A stretch of 64,000 nucleotides of DNA from an uncultured Prevotella sp. (GCA_900771975.1 CAAGPV010000012.1:1-64000), one strand, 5' to 3'. Shown: positions 24,080-33,820, counted from the first letter of the stretch. The notes: generated by a model from the sequence alone, not told the origin. Program-made: numbers and translations.

Positions 24080-25465
24080 TTACTTCTTGTTGAATATTTT
24101 GTGAGTTTCGATGATGCCGTCTGCCATTTCCACGTTCACAAGCAATATCCCCTTAGGATAAACACTCATGTCGATGTCGTTGGCGGTGGTGCTACGATAA
24201 AGGCATTTGCCCTGAAGGTCGTACACCTCAACATTGGCAATTGCCTCCTTGTTGCCAAGCGACAAATGGCCTTGCTGAAGCTGCATATTCACTTCTGGCT
24301 TTATTTCTGGAGCTTCATCGATAGCCATCAAGTCGCCTTGGGTAAGCCCCTGAAAGAAGATGGAGACAGGAATATCGCCCTGACCGCCCTCGAATTTTGC
24401 CTCAGGAACAGAGATGCGAACCTTGTGCTGACCTGCCGTTACAGGGCCAAGGGCTATGATGCGATTATCGATAACGTCGCCAGGGCACCAGTTGCTGAAC
24501 GACTGCCAGAAAGTGTCGCCATGCTTCTTTTTGCCATAGATGCCATTGGGACAGGTGTTGTACTTGCGGAATGGCTCACAGCTGGTTCGTCCGGGCTTAT
24601 AAGTCAGCATCAACGAATCGTCAACATAGATGTAATGCCAACGCCGGTTGTATTCTTCTCCGTATTGGTTGGAACCATGATTAGAGGTTACCACCACGAG
24701 TTGGGCGTCTGCCACGTTCTTCGGAACGGTGAACGTATAGGTCTTAGTACACTTACCGATAGTGTCGGTTCCGGCTGCAGAATAGTTGTTGAGGTTGCCG
24801 GCAATGTATTCCGGCTTTTTCATCACAATGGGAACAAGCACGTCGGCATCAGTTTCGGAAAGTGCGGGGGTGTTGGTTTCAAGGGCAAGGGTGCCTTGAA
24901 AGACATCGCTGCGTCCGGCACAACCTTCAATTTCCTCATTGGCAGCATAGGGAACGCCAAATATTTCAAACTCCATCCATAAATCGTAATGGCTACGCAG
25001 ATAGGCGTCGCGGAGAATGTAGCTGAGATAGTTGACCGAATAGGTGTAGGGAACAGTGTCAGGTTGCTTGTTCTTATCCATAAACGGGGTGATGAAGCGG
25101 CCCAACTCTATGCGTTGTACACTGTCTACATTGTAGGTTTCCGCACCTTTCGGTACGAGCGCAAGGTTTACATTGCCTATGCGGTCGTAGTTGTCGCAAC
25201 ATGCTTTCACCCACACATTCAAGCGGAGACTGTCTCCGATGTTGTTCAATACACGGTCGGTTAGCTTTATGGCATAACAGGATGTAGTGTGCCGCAAGAT
25301 GCTATCGGCTGGAATGGTGTCTGGAATGTTATTTACCAAGTAGCCATCATAAAACAGGGTTTTGGTAAAAACTGGCAGGCTCACCCATTCCTGGGCTTTA
25401 GACTCCACAGTAAGCAATAGCGAAAAGGCTATCGCTGCAAAAGTTCTTAAAAACAATCTTTTCAT
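24080..25465 (-). CDS. T9SS-exported PNGase F-like N-glycanase
   Basis: 461-aa secreted protein (signal peptide to about residue 24, ESKAQ). It resembles Flavobacterium PNGase F, which removes N-glycans from glycoproteins by cutting the GlcNAc-Asn amide. Matching landmarks are CDNYDRIGNV (D94 at the place of catalytic D60), GRFITPF at 122-128, SHYDLW (D161 where PNGase F has E118), GSNQYGEEYNRRW (E270 or E271 near catalytic E206) and SNWCPG (W326-G329) with NRIIALG. The C-terminus ends with a T9SS sorting domain (KGILLVNVEMADG), so it is expected on the cell surface. The enzyme assignment rests on recalled sequence similarity. Neighbours (RNase H, argS) give no pathway context. Confidence 0.8.
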   Translation of the reverse strand: MKRLFLRTFAAIAFSLLLTVESKAQEWVSLPVFTKTLFYDGYLVNNIPDTIPADSILRHTTSCYAIKLTDRVLNNIGDSLRLNVWVKACCDNYDRIGNVNLALVPKGAETYNVDSVQRIELGRFITPFMDKNKQPDTVPYTYSVNYLSYILRDAYLRSHYDLWMEFEIFGVPYAANEEIEGCAGRSDVFQGTLALETNTPALSETDADVLVPIVMKKPEYIAGNLNNYSAAGTDTIGKCTKTYTFTVPKNVADAQLVVVTSNHGSNQYGEEYNRRWHYIYVDDSLMLTYKPGRTSCEPFRKYNTCPNGIYGKKKHGDTFWQSFSNWCPGDVIDNRIIALGPVTAGQHKVRISVPEAKFEGGQGDIPVSIFFQGLTQGDLMAIDEAPEIKPEVNMQLQQGHLSLGNKEAIANVEVYDLQGKCLYRSTTANDIDMSVYPKGILLVNVEMADGIIETHKIFNKK

Positions 25466-25542
25466 TTCTTTCTTGTGTTTGTGATTTGTCTAAATCTTGA
25501 TATGTGCTATTTCTATGTTCTTTTCTGTGTTGCAAGAAGGGT

Positions 25543-25567
25543 GTTGTGGGCTTTGACGGCCCACAAC
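25543..25567. terminator. Hairpin downstream of argS
   Basis: 9-bp stem GTTGTGGGC/GCCCACAAC with a 7-base loop, located 8 bases after the argS stop on the minus strand. It lacks a U-tract. Confidence 0.45.
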
Positions 25568-25574
25568 TTTGTGA

Positions 25575-27395
25575 TTACATTCGTTCGGGAACTTCTATGC
25601 CCAACAAGGACATTCCGTTCTTGATAACCTTTGCCACATTCTTTGCCAGAACCAGACGGGTAATCTTTTCGGCTTCGCTATCGGCATTCAGAATGCTATA
25701 GTCGTGATAGAACTGGTTAAACTCCTTGGTCAGCTCATAGCAATAGTTGGCAATACCGCTCGGACTGTAGTCTTTTCCGGCTTGGGCTACGGCTGCAGCA
25801 AAGTCGCTCAACTTCTGAATGAGCGATATTTCCTTCTCGTTAAGCGGTGCATCATCTGGCAACGAGGCGGGAAGAGCAAGACCCTGTGCCGCTGCCTTGC
25901 GCAAAATGGAACGAACACGTGCATAGGTATACTGAACAAAAGGACCCGTATTGCCGTTAAAGTCGATACTCTCTTCAGGGTTGAAGAGCATATTCTTACG
26001 AGCATCCACTTTCAAAATGAAATATTTCAAGGCTCCCATACCGACAATACGAGCAATGCTGGCCTTCTCTTCGGGACTGATTCCTTCCAACTTGTTGACC
26101 TTGTCTTCACTCAACTTGCTGGCGTTGTCAATCATGGAAGCAATCAAATCATCGGCATCTACTACGGTTCCTTCACGCGATTTCATCTTTCCGTTGGGCA
26201 ACTCTACCATTCCATAGGAGAAATGGACAAGGTCTTTACCCCACTTGAAACCTAAACGGTCGAGCAAGATGGAAAGAACCTGGAAGTGATAGTTCTGCTC
26301 GTTGCCTACCACATAAATCATTTTGTCGATAGGGAAATCTGCAAAACGCATCTCTGCCGTACCTATGTCTTGCGTCATGTAGACAGAGGTGCCATCCGAG
26401 CGAAGCAACAACTTCTGGTCAAGACCGTCTTTGCTGAGGTCAGCCCATACACTATTGTCGTCTTTGCGGAAAAACAGTCCTTTCTCAAGACCTTCTTCAA
26501 CCTTTTTCTTTCCTACTAAATAGGTGTTTGACTCATAGTAGATTTTATCGAAACTTACTCCTAATGCCTTGTATGTTTCATCAAAACCAGCATATACCCA
26601 ACTATTCATCTTTTTCCAAAGAGCACGCACTTCTGGGTCGCCTTGTTCCCATTTAACAAGCATTTTATGGGCTTCCTTGATAAGAGGGGCTTCGTTCTTT
26701 GCTTTTTCTTCGGCTTCTTTCTCAGAAAGTCCTTCTTTTATATACTGCTCTTGAAGGGTGGTACACTCCTCCTTATAATGCTTGTCAAACGCTACATAGA
26801 AATCGCCTATAAGGTGATCGCCTTTCATTCCTGCTGTTTCGGGCGTTATGCCATTGCCCCACTTTAGCCAAGCCAGCATAGACTTACAAATGTGGATACC
26901 CCTGTCGTTTACGATATTGGTCTTGATAACTCTGTTGCCATTGGCCTCCATGATTTGAGCCAAAGACCAACCGAGCAAGTTGTTACGTACATGACCCAAG
27001 TGAAGCGGTTTGTTGGTGTTGGGCGAAGAATATTCTATCATCACCAAAGGAGAGGATGCCGTAACGGGCTTCTCGCCATACTTTTCATCGGCATTGATGT
27101 CGTTGAGCAATTCCACCCATGCAGCAGAAGCTACGGTGAGGTTCAAGAACCCTTTTACAGTGTTGTATTTAGCAACTGCTTTACAGTTGGCAACCAAATA
27201 GTCTCCTATTTCCTGAGCCGTTTCTTCTGGTTTCTTTTTGGAGAGCTTCAAGAAAGGAAATACAACCAACGTGAGGTTTCCCTCAAAGTTTGAACGCGTT
27301 TTCTGAAGCTGCACCATCTTTTCAGGAACATCCTGCCCATATAAAACTTTCACTGCTGCTTGGGCAGCACTTGTTATCTGACTTTCTATATTCAT
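25575..27395 (-). CDS. argS: Arginyl-tRNA synthetase
   Basis: 606-aa class I synthetase that charges tRNA-Arg. An N-terminal Add-1 domain is followed by the catalytic core with the HIGH-type motif as HLGH (in NKPLHLGHVRNNLLG) and a C-terminal DALR anticodon-binding domain, ending GIEVPERM. Class I ArgRS enzymes commonly lack a standard KMSKS; here KMKSREGTVV occupies that place. I start at the ATG at 27395; a longer frame beginning with TTG at 27404 is less likely. A possible -7 box TAACTTTG lies at 27438-27431. The tRNA-Arg gene 140 bases away is on the opposite strand. Confidence 0.96.
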   Translation of the reverse strand: MNIESQITSAAQAAVKVLYGQDVPEKMVQLQKTRSNFEGNLTLVVFPFLKLSKKKPEETAQEIGDYLVANCKAVAKYNTVKGFLNLTVASAAWVELLNDINADEKYGEKPVTASSPLVMIEYSSPNTNKPLHLGHVRNNLLGWSLAQIMEANGNRVIKTNIVNDRGIHICKSMLAWLKWGNGITPETAGMKGDHLIGDFYVAFDKHYKEECTTLQEQYIKEGLSEKEAEEKAKNEAPLIKEAHKMLVKWEQGDPEVRALWKKMNSWVYAGFDETYKALGVSFDKIYYESNTYLVGKKKVEEGLEKGLFFRKDDNSVWADLSKDGLDQKLLLRSDGTSVYMTQDIGTAEMRFADFPIDKMIYVVGNEQNYHFQVLSILLDRLGFKWGKDLVHFSYGMVELPNGKMKSREGTVVDADDLIASMIDNASKLSEDKVNKLEGISPEEKASIARIVGMGALKYFILKVDARKNMLFNPEESIDFNGNTGPFVQYTYARVRSILRKAAAQGLALPASLPDDAPLNEKEISLIQKLSDFAAAVAQAGKDYSPSGIANYCYELTKEFNQFYHDYSILNADSEAEKITRLVLAKNVAKVIKNGMSLLGIEVPERM

Positions 27396-27488
27396 CTTTA
27401 ACAATTACTTACGTTATGATTTTATTTCTGCAAAGTTACGAAAAAGAATTGAAACATGGGTGCTATATACACTTTAGGGCTGCTATTA

Positions 27489-27520
27489 TTTGTTCTTTTG
27501 CCGACATTTCCGTACCTTTG
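27489..27520 (+). promoter_or_regulatory. Promoter of tRNA-Arg
   Basis: TTTG (27489-27492), a 20-base spacer and TACCTTTG (27513-27520), 12 bases before the tRNA 5' end. Strong consensus match. Confidence 0.8.
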
Positions 27521-27532
27521 CAACCACGTGTT

Positions 27533-27604
27533 GGCCCCATAGTTCAATGGATAGAACGTAGGTTTCCTAAACCTTTGATCCGGGTTCGATTCCCGGTGGG
27601 GCTA
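27533..27604 (+). tRNA. tRNA-Arg (anticodon CCU)
   Basis: 72-base tRNA. The anticodon loop TTCCTAA gives CCU, decoding AGG. The T-arm is CCGGG-TTCGATT-CCCGG. The acceptor closes with a G-U first pair followed by six further pairs, and the discriminator is A. CCA is not encoded. Confidence 0.95.
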
Positions 27605-27708
27605 CAACGCTATAGCCATTTAGAAAGTAAACGGTAATTGCTTATTTCCTTGTTTACGAAAAACATCACGTTTAAGTATTCTTCCTTATACCTTATTTAT
27701 ATATATAA

Positions 27709-27753
27709 AACAAAACGCCTTTTACCTCGTTGACTGGCAGATGGTAAAAGGCG
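27709..27753 (-). terminator. Terminator of the ADP-ribosylglycohydrolase gene
   Basis: 11-bp stem (27743-27753 with 27716-27726) followed on the minus strand by a U-rich stretch (TTTTGTTTT), 15 bases past the stop codon. Confidence 0.75.
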
Positions 27754-27767
27754 ATAGTGGGAAACTG

Positions 27768-28559
27768 TTATATGGAGCGTTCTATTGTATCGTAAAACTG
27801 ATGAAGAATGTTGAGCATATCTTCCGGCAAATAGCTCATGGCTTGTTCAACAAGGCTTTCTGAAGGATGATAATAGGCTTCGGCAATCGATCCTGCGATG
27901 GCTGCCTTAGTATCTGTATCACCGTTGCACAATACAGCAAGCCTTATTGTCTCTTCAAAACTGTTTGCATCAAGGAAGCAACGCAAAGCCATCGGCACCG
28001 TTTCCTGGCAAGTACCGTCGAAATGGCCTTCTGCCCCTATCTTGAGAATGTCTGCCATTGGCGGTATGTCATAGCCATAAAACTTATGTACTTTCTTCTC
28101 GATGTCGGCCTTAACGAAACGCATATTACGCAACCAACAGATGACTTCGGCCACACACTGCGCCCCTTTAATTCCTTCGGGATGGTTGTGGCTAACCTCA
28201 GCACTCTTCTTTGCCTCCTCCATCACTTCGGCATAATCGGAAAACAACCAACCTACCGGACTGACACGCATAGCCGATCCGTTGCCGAAACTGTTGATGG
28301 GCTGCGGATCTGGCGAGGTGATCCAACGGGCAAAACGATTGCCATACCCACCCATTGGATGCGGATAGCGTCTGCACCAATCGAGTAACGACTCTTTATA
28401 ACTTCGCTTGTTGAGGATGGCGTCAGCCACAGCAACTGTGCAAATAGTGTCGTCAGTATAGCTACAATCGGGGGTGAACAATTCAAAACCTTCACAAAGG
28501 CCTTGATCGGAAAACTCAAAACGCGAGCCGACAATATCGCCTATAATTGCTCCTATCAT
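27768..28559 (-). CDS. ADP-ribosylglycohydrolase family protein
   Basis: 263-aa protein of the DraG/ARH fold, which removes ADP-ribose from modified side chains using two magnesium ions. Metal-site motifs are GAIIGDIVGSRFE at the N-terminus, the acidic SYTDDTICTVAVAD near residue 35, and NGDTDTKAAIAGSIA near residue 220. I take the ATG at 28559 because the family begins with this glycine-rich strand; an upstream start at 28595 would add 12 unconserved residues and overlap the secDF terminator. No ADP-ribosyltransferase lies nearby, so the substrate is unknown. Confidence 0.9.
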   Translation of the reverse strand: MIGAIIGDIVGSRFEFSDQGLCEGFELFTPDCSYTDDTICTVAVADAILNKRSYKESLLDWCRRYPHPMGGYGNRFARWITSPDPQPINSFGNGSAMRVSPVGWLFSDYAEVMEEAKKSAEVSHNHPEGIKGAQCVAEVICWLRNMRFVKADIEKKVHKFYGYDIPPMADILKIGAEGHFDGTCQETVPMALRCFLDANSFEETIRLAVLCNGDTDTKAAIAGSIAEAYYHPSESLVEQAMSYLPEDMLNILHQFYDTIERSI

Positions 28560-28571
28560 ACTTTTATCGAT

Positions 28572-28619
28572 AAAAAAACAGTCCAACAGGTTCAATTATC
28601 ATTGATCCCACTGGACTGT
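28572..28619 (-). terminator. Terminator of secDF
   Basis: 12-bp stem with three G-U pairs (outer CAGTCCA/TGGACTG) followed on the minus strand by seven U (28572-28578). It separates secDF from the ADP-ribosylglycohydrolase gene. Confidence 0.75.
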
Positions 28620-28641
28620 AATATGTAAACTAAACTAAATG

Positions 28642-31600
28642 TTAGGCTTTTGTATCCTCTAACGCCAAACGATTTTCAATTTTGCGGCCCAAAACCAAGT
28701 AGGCTACAGGCGATGCAATAAAGATTGAACTCAACGTACCAAAGACTACACCAAGTATCATTGCAAACGAGAAGCTACGAATACTATCTCCGCCAAGGAA
28801 GAAGATGGAGAGCAACACAATGAGCGTTGATAGAGAAGTGTTGACGGTACGAGCAAGCGTCTGGTTGATAGAATCGTTGAACAAAGTCTGCGGATCCTGC
28901 TTTGGATGCAAACGAAGGTTCTCACGAATACGGTCAAACACAACCACCTTATCATTGATAGAGTAACCAATAACGGTCAGGATAGCACCGATGAACGTCT
29001 GGTCAATTTCCAACGAGAATGGTATCCAGCCCCAACATACCGAGTAGAAGCCTATTACGATGAGGGTATCGAAAGCCAAAGCTACGATAGAGCCGATAGA
29101 GAAACCAAGGTTGCGGAAACGAAGCAAAATGTACAAGAAGATGAAGACGAGTGCAAGGAAGACGCTTACAATAGCTCCATAGGTAATGTCCTTTGCTACT
29201 GAAGGGCCAACCTTAGAACTACTAATGATAGAACCACCTTCACGGATGTCCGGATTCTTGAATGCCTCTACGCTTGACTGGCTCACCATGTTGGCTTTCT
29301 TCAAAGCGTGATAAAGCAATGTTTCAGCCTTGTCATCCTCTTGAGGATTGTTTGACTCGATATTGTAGTTGGTAGACACACGAATGGTCTTGCCATCTGT
29401 TCCCAAAGCAATAACTGTGGTGTTTGCTTCCTGACCTTTTTTCTCACCTACGGTGTTGACAAATACACCCTTAAACACTTGACGAACTTCCTCAACCTGA
29501 TGGGGAGCATTGAGTGTTACCACATAGTTGCGACCTCCGGTGAAGTCGATACTACGGCTAAGGCCACGTACGCCGAAACTGATACAGAACAATACAGCGG
29601 CAATTATCCAGATTGTGAACGATGACTTGTACATACTCATAAACTTGATATGAGTGTTCTGCATCAAATTGTGTGACAAACTGGTAAAGAACTTCTGGTT
29701 GAGCCACTTTCCTTTCTTAATAATTTGATGCTCATATACAACACGTGTGAGATAAACGGCTGTAAAGAAAGAGCAAACAAGGCCGATAATCCAGGTTGTA
29801 GCAAAACCGCGAATAGGACCAGTACCTGCTACCAACAGAATAACACCCGTGATGAGAGAGGTCAAGTTGGAGTCGAAGATGGCACTGAATGCGTTGGAAT
29901 AGCCTTCGGCGAGAGCTTGTTTGATACCCTTTCCTGCACGCATTTCTTCCTTAATACGCTCATATATCAACACGTTTGCATCGACCGCAGTACCAAGAGT
30001 AAGGACGATACCGGCAATACCAGGCATGGTAAGAGCCGACTGGAAACTGGCCAGAATACCCAACGTGAAGAAGAGGTTGAACAACAATGCCCCGTTGGCC
30101 ATCATACCCGGTATGAAGTCGTACATAATCACCATGTAAATCATCAAGAGAACAAAGGCAATTACAAACGACCAAAGACCTTGCTGAATGGACTGGGCAC
30201 CCAATGTAGGACCAACAACTGCTTCCTGAACAATGCGAGCGGGAGCAGGCATACGTCCAGACTTCAAAGTGTTGGCCAAGTCTTTGGTATCTTCAATGGT
30301 GAAGTTGCCGGAGATGGAAGACTGACCACCATCAATTTCCTGGTTAACGCGAGGAGCAGAATAGACAACACCATCCAAAACGATAGCTACTGCCTTGCCT
30401 ACATTAGCCTTGGTGAGTTGAGCCCATTCACGAGCACCGTCGCTATTCATGGTCATACTAACCTCAGGACGGCCAAAATTGTCAAACTGGTCTTTTGCAT
30501 CAGTTACCACATCACCCTCAATAGGAGCGCGTCCGTCACTGGTTGTAACCTTTAATGCATGAAGCTCAAATACGTTCTTCTGTTTCAAACCGTCGGCAGG
30601 TTTTGCACTCCAGAGAAGCTTCAAGTCGGAAGGAAGTATTTGTTTAGCTTGTTGAGAATGGAGAATTTTATTGATGGCTGCCGTATCACGGACATTGGCA
30701 TAGCCGACAAGACTCAAAGCATCGTTAGGCAATGTTTGCAACATAGCAAGCAACGGATGTTGTTTCTTGGCTGTCTCAACTTGTGCATCACGGCTTTGAG
30801 CTGCATTTTGTGCGGCATTCTGATTGCCGTTCTTCAGCTGCAAAGTAGGTTTCTTGGTTGTAGCTGCTTTTTCGGCACCTTTAGCCTTGGTAGTATCCGC
30901 CTTTGTGTCGGCATTGGCCAAGTGCTGATCGAGTTGAGTAAGATATGGATTGATTTCCTGGTTGTTGTAGGTTTCCCAGAATTCAAGGTTTGCACTACCC
31001 TGCAAAAGCTTACGCATACGTTCCGGCTCGCGAATACCTGGCATTTCAACCATTAGGCGACCTTCCTGTCCTTCAAGCTTCTGAATATTGGGTTGAACCA
31101 CTCCATATTGGTCGATACGGTTACGAACAACATTGTAAGAGTTGTCAATAGCTGTTGAAACCTCCTCACGAAGAGCCTTGACAACTTCATCGTCAGAACT
31201 CTGCGTAGAAACTTTACCCTTCAACTGCTGCGTTGCGAAGATAGCAGCAAGACGACCTCCATTGGAAGTTTTCTTGTAAGCATCTACGAACAATGAGATA
31301 AAATCACTCTGACTCGTTTCCTCTTGTTTTTTTGCTTCCTGCATTGCTTTCACGAAGGCAGGGTCTGTCTTGTGGTCGGCAAGGAACTCTACGACATCAG
31401 GAACCGAAATCTCAAGGACAACGTTCATACCGCCTTTCAAGTCAAGACCAAGACCAATCTGAGTTTCCAAGCACTTCTGATAAGAGTAGATGCCCAAATA
31501 CTTCACGGAGTCCTTATACTCCTGCTGAGCAATAGGGTCTTTAATCTTGGCTGCCTGTGAGTCGTAGTAGCTTGTAGCCACGCTGAAAGACAGGTAGAAG

Positions 31601-31656
31601 ATGCTTGCAAGCGTCAGTAAGACGGCAATACAAATTACTAATCCTTTGTTTTGCAT
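28642..31656 (-). CDS. secDF: Fused protein translocase subunit SecDF
   Basis: 1004-aa inner-membrane protein that uses proton flow to finish Sec-dependent export. It fuses SecD and SecF, each with one N-terminal and five clustered membrane helices. Recognisable pieces are GLGLDLKGGMNVVLE, SVVNTVDANVL-type regions (TLGTAVDANVLIYERIKEE) and, in the SecF half, IDFTGGRNYVV and GYSINDKVVVFDRIRE. The first periplasmic domain contains an Ala/Lys/Gln/Thr-rich low-complexity insertion around residues 240-300. Fusion is usual in Bacteroidota. A possible TAACTTTG -7 box lies at 31717-31710. Confidence 0.97.
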   Translation of the reverse strand: MQNKGLVICIAVLLTLASIFYLSFSVATSYYDSQAAKIKDPIAQQEYKDSVKYLGIYSYQKCLETQIGLGLDLKGGMNVVLEISVPDVVEFLADHKTDPAFVKAMQEAKKQEETSQSDFISLFVDAYKKTSNGGRLAAIFATQQLKGKVSTQSSDDEVVKALREEVSTAIDNSYNVVRNRIDQYGVVQPNIQKLEGQEGRLMVEMPGIREPERMRKLLQGSANLEFWETYNNQEINPYLTQLDQHLANADTKADTTKAKGAEKAATTKKPTLQLKNGNQNAAQNAAQSRDAQVETAKKQHPLLAMLQTLPNDALSLVGYANVRDTAAINKILHSQQAKQILPSDLKLLWSAKPADGLKQKNVFELHALKVTTSDGRAPIEGDVVTDAKDQFDNFGRPEVSMTMNSDGAREWAQLTKANVGKAVAIVLDGVVYSAPRVNQEIDGGQSSISGNFTIEDTKDLANTLKSGRMPAPARIVQEAVVGPTLGAQSIQQGLWSFVIAFVLLMIYMVIMYDFIPGMMANGALLFNLFFTLGILASFQSALTMPGIAGIVLTLGTAVDANVLIYERIKEEMRAGKGIKQALAEGYSNAFSAIFDSNLTSLITGVILLVAGTGPIRGFATTWIIGLVCSFFTAVYLTRVVYEHQIIKKGKWLNQKFFTSLSHNLMQNTHIKFMSMYKSSFTIWIIAAVLFCISFGVRGLSRSIDFTGGRNYVVTLNAPHQVEEVRQVFKGVFVNTVGEKKGQEANTTVIALGTDGKTIRVSTNYNIESNNPQEDDKAETLLYHALKKANMVSQSSVEAFKNPDIREGGSIISSSKVGPSVAKDITYGAIVSVFLALVFIFLYILLRFRNLGFSIGSIVALAFDTLIVIGFYSVCWGWIPFSLEIDQTFIGAILTVIGYSINDKVVVFDRIRENLRLHPKQDPQTLFNDSINQTLARTVNTSLSTLIVLLSIFFLGGDSIRSFSFAMILGVVFGTLSSIFIASPVAYLVLGRKIENRLALEDTKA

Positions 31657-31767
31657 TTTCTATTTAATTGATTTTTAATTATTTATTTCTCGATTTTATC
31701 AATAGTGTGCAAAGTTAATGATTTTTTCACACTTTGGAAAATTTATAATAATTAAATGTGCGTTTTC

Positions 31768-32871
31768 TCATGGTTTTACGCGTTTTTTGAGCCAACAATA
31801 GATGGGATAATGGTCGCTAACTGCCACTTTATTGTCAACGGTAGCCTCATAAGGTTCCCAATCGTTGGTACAGAGCAGGTTATCGATACGTACATACATA
31901 CCGCTTTTATGATAAGACCATCCCGGACCATTCCCCGAAGAAATGTAACAGTCTGTCAAATTCCGGGCTATGGTTTGACGGACATACGAAAGGGGATTGT
32001 CGTTAAAATCGCCACAAACAATGATTGACTTCCCACGCTTTCGCCATTTATCTATAAAACGATGAACAGCTACTGCTTGAGGAGCGCGCTTTTTGGCAGC
32101 AATTTCCAGCTTGTCAAACAGGTGGCGCGACTCTCCCTCGGCTCTTTCTCCCACCAATTTGCCTTTAACCAACCCTTTAAAACCGGCTTTGTCGGCCTCG
32201 CTTAGCAAATTGCTCTCAAGATGATTGTTAACAACTATCACTTCCTGTCCGTTAATGTTCAACCAATAGGCTGCACTTATATTGCCATACGACTGATAGG
32301 AGATAACTTCTGACTTCACTATAGGATAACGGCTGAAAATGGATATAACGTCCCCACTCGAGTCTTTGGTTTCTTCTTGATAATAAGGATACTTTGGATC
32401 CATCGTGGAAGACAACTCTTCCTGCACCCTCCAGTGCTGGGCTTCTTGCAAACATACGATATCTGCCCCACTATTGGCCATATACTGAATAATCTGCGTG
32501 ACATCTTCCGGACCTGGAGAACCGCCACCTGCAAAGCCAAAGCCCTGCACATTGTAAGACAACACCTTAATAGCCCCATCGGGATGGACACTCCGCAAGT
32601 TGAATGGGGAATAACTTCTTACAGGAAAGAAACAAACGACAAAGCCCAAAACAGGTAGCCATACCATACGCAAACGAGACACCACCCAAAACGACAAAAA
32701 GGCAATGTTAACGGCTAAAGCTATCGGAAAAGCCAAAGTGAGGGTTGTCAGCCCTGGACAAACAACAGGATCGAAACGCCCGGCATAGCCCAAAAAGAAC
32801 ATTACAGCAATTGCAATGCAGTTTAAGAAGACCATTAAGCGGTAAGAAAAAGATTTGATTTTTCCAACCAT
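31768..32871 (-). CDS. Membrane-anchored endonuclease/exonuclease/phosphatase family protein
   Basis: 367-aa protein with two or three N-terminal membrane helices (residues about 12-85) followed by an EEP/DNase I-like domain. Active-site motifs are VCLQEAQHW (metal-binding Glu), VVNNHLES, CGDFNDNPLS and the C-terminal SDHYPIYC. Family members cleave phosphodiesters in nucleic acids, inositides or sphingomyelin; substrate here is unknown. I start at the ATG at 32871, 7 bases after the rhomboid stop, rather than at 32922 inside the rhomboid gene. The two genes form an operon. Confidence 0.88.
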   Translation of the reverse strand: MVGKIKSFSYRLMVFLNCIAIAVMFFLGYAGRFDPVVCPGLTTLTLAFPIALAVNIAFLSFWVVSRLRMVWLPVLGFVVCFFPVRSYSPFNLRSVHPDGAIKVLSYNVQGFGFAGGGSPGPEDVTQIIQYMANSGADIVCLQEAQHWRVQEELSSTMDPKYPYYQEETKDSSGDVISIFSRYPIVKSEVISYQSYGNISAAYWLNINGQEVIVVNNHLESNLLSEADKAGFKGLVKGKLVGERAEGESRHLFDKLEIAAKKRAPQAVAVHRFIDKWRKRGKSIIVCGDFNDNPLSYVRQTIARNLTDCYISSGNGPGWSYHKSGMYVRIDNLLCTNDWEPYEATVDNKVAVSDHYPIYCWLKKRVKP

Positions 32872-32878
32872 AAACAAG

Positions 32879-33820
32879 CTACTTACGTTTATTGCCTTGC
32901 TCGAAGAGACGCAGTTTTTCATCTTTTGTCAAACTGTCGTAACCACTCTTCCGTATCTTGTCCAAAATTTTATCTATCTCTTCTTGCTCTCTTTGCTTAC
33001 GGGCATTATACTCCCAATCTGTTTCCGGTTGAGCATCGTAATACTGTGGCCCGGGTGATGCTGTATAATTTGGGGAGCGTTGTTCCCAATTAGAACGCAT
33101 TTTGTCAAAGAACTGCTGACCGCGCGACTTTCCAAAACCGGTATATCCCGAATAGGGGTGATACTGCCAATACTTCATTAGCAAAAAGCCGAAAAGCATT
33201 CCGCCCAAATGGGCTAAATGGGCTACACCGTCATTGGTAGTGCTTAAGGCAGAAAGAAGTTCTACGCCCACCGATCCAAGGATAATCCACTTTGCTTTAA
33301 TGGGTATAGGCAACGGGAAAATAAACATTCGTTCATCAGGAAACAGCAACCCGAATGCCAGCAACACCCCATAGATGGCTCCCGATGCACCTACTGTAAC
33401 GCCGGATTGGGGCAACTGAATAGACCACATATCCATCAAGCCGAAGTTGGAATACTTGCTTGAAACTTCAAAATAGATTTCTGTAAACTGGGCTAATTCT
33501 TGACAGAAAGCAGCTCCCAATCCACAAACAATATAATAAATAAGAAACTTGCGTGAGCCCCACACCCTCTCAATAACCATTCCAAACATAAATAGCATGA
33601 ACATATTCATTGCTATATGAAGAAAACCTCCATGCATAAACATGTAGGTGAATAGTTGAAAGAAGTGGAAGTCTTTTGCCAAGAAGAAATGCAACCCAAA
33701 CAAAGAGTCTATTCCATTACCATAAGGAAACAATATGTTCACAACAGAACAAAACAAGAACACCACCACATTGATGATTAACAAGTTCTTGGTAACTGGC
33801 GGGATATTGTGTAACGTCAT
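32879..33820 (-). CDS. Rhomboid family intramembrane serine protease
   Basis: 313-aa membrane protease with about six transmembrane helices. The catalytic serine is in GASGAIYG and the partner histidine in HLAHLGGMLFG. A soluble C-terminal tail of about 80 residues ends with a conserved Lys-rich region (EEIDKILDKIRKSGYDSL), as seen in Bacteroidota rhomboids. Substrates are unknown. Divergent from HU, with an AT-rich intergenic region holding promoters for both; a TACTTTTG sequence (33853-33846) may be this gene's -7 box. Confidence 0.92.
   Translation of the reverse strand: MTLHNIPPVTKNLLIINVVVFLFCSVVNILFPYGNGIDSLFGLHFFLAKDFHFFQLFTYMFMHGGFLHIAMNMFMLFMFGMVIERVWGSRKFLIYYIVCGLGAAFCQELAQFTEIYFEVSSKYSNFGLMDMWSIQLPQSGVTVGASGAIYGVLLAFGLLFPDERMFIFPLPIPIKAKWIILGSVGVELLSALSTTNDGVAHLAHLGGMLFGFLLMKYWQYHPYSGYTGFGKSRGQQFFDKMRSNWEQRSPNYTASPGPQYYDAQPETDWEYNARKQREQEEIDKILDKIRKSGYDSLTKDEKLRLFEQGNKRK

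Noticed and set aside
24020..24982. 320-codon open frame antisense to the PNGase F-like gene
   Set aside because: No recognisable motif; it overlaps the RNase H start and the PNGase-like gene on the other strand, which have clear motifs.
29725..30555. 276-codon open frame on the plus strand inside secDF
   Set aside because: Antisense to a clear secDF gene, with a Cys/Asn/His-rich translation unlike any protein family.
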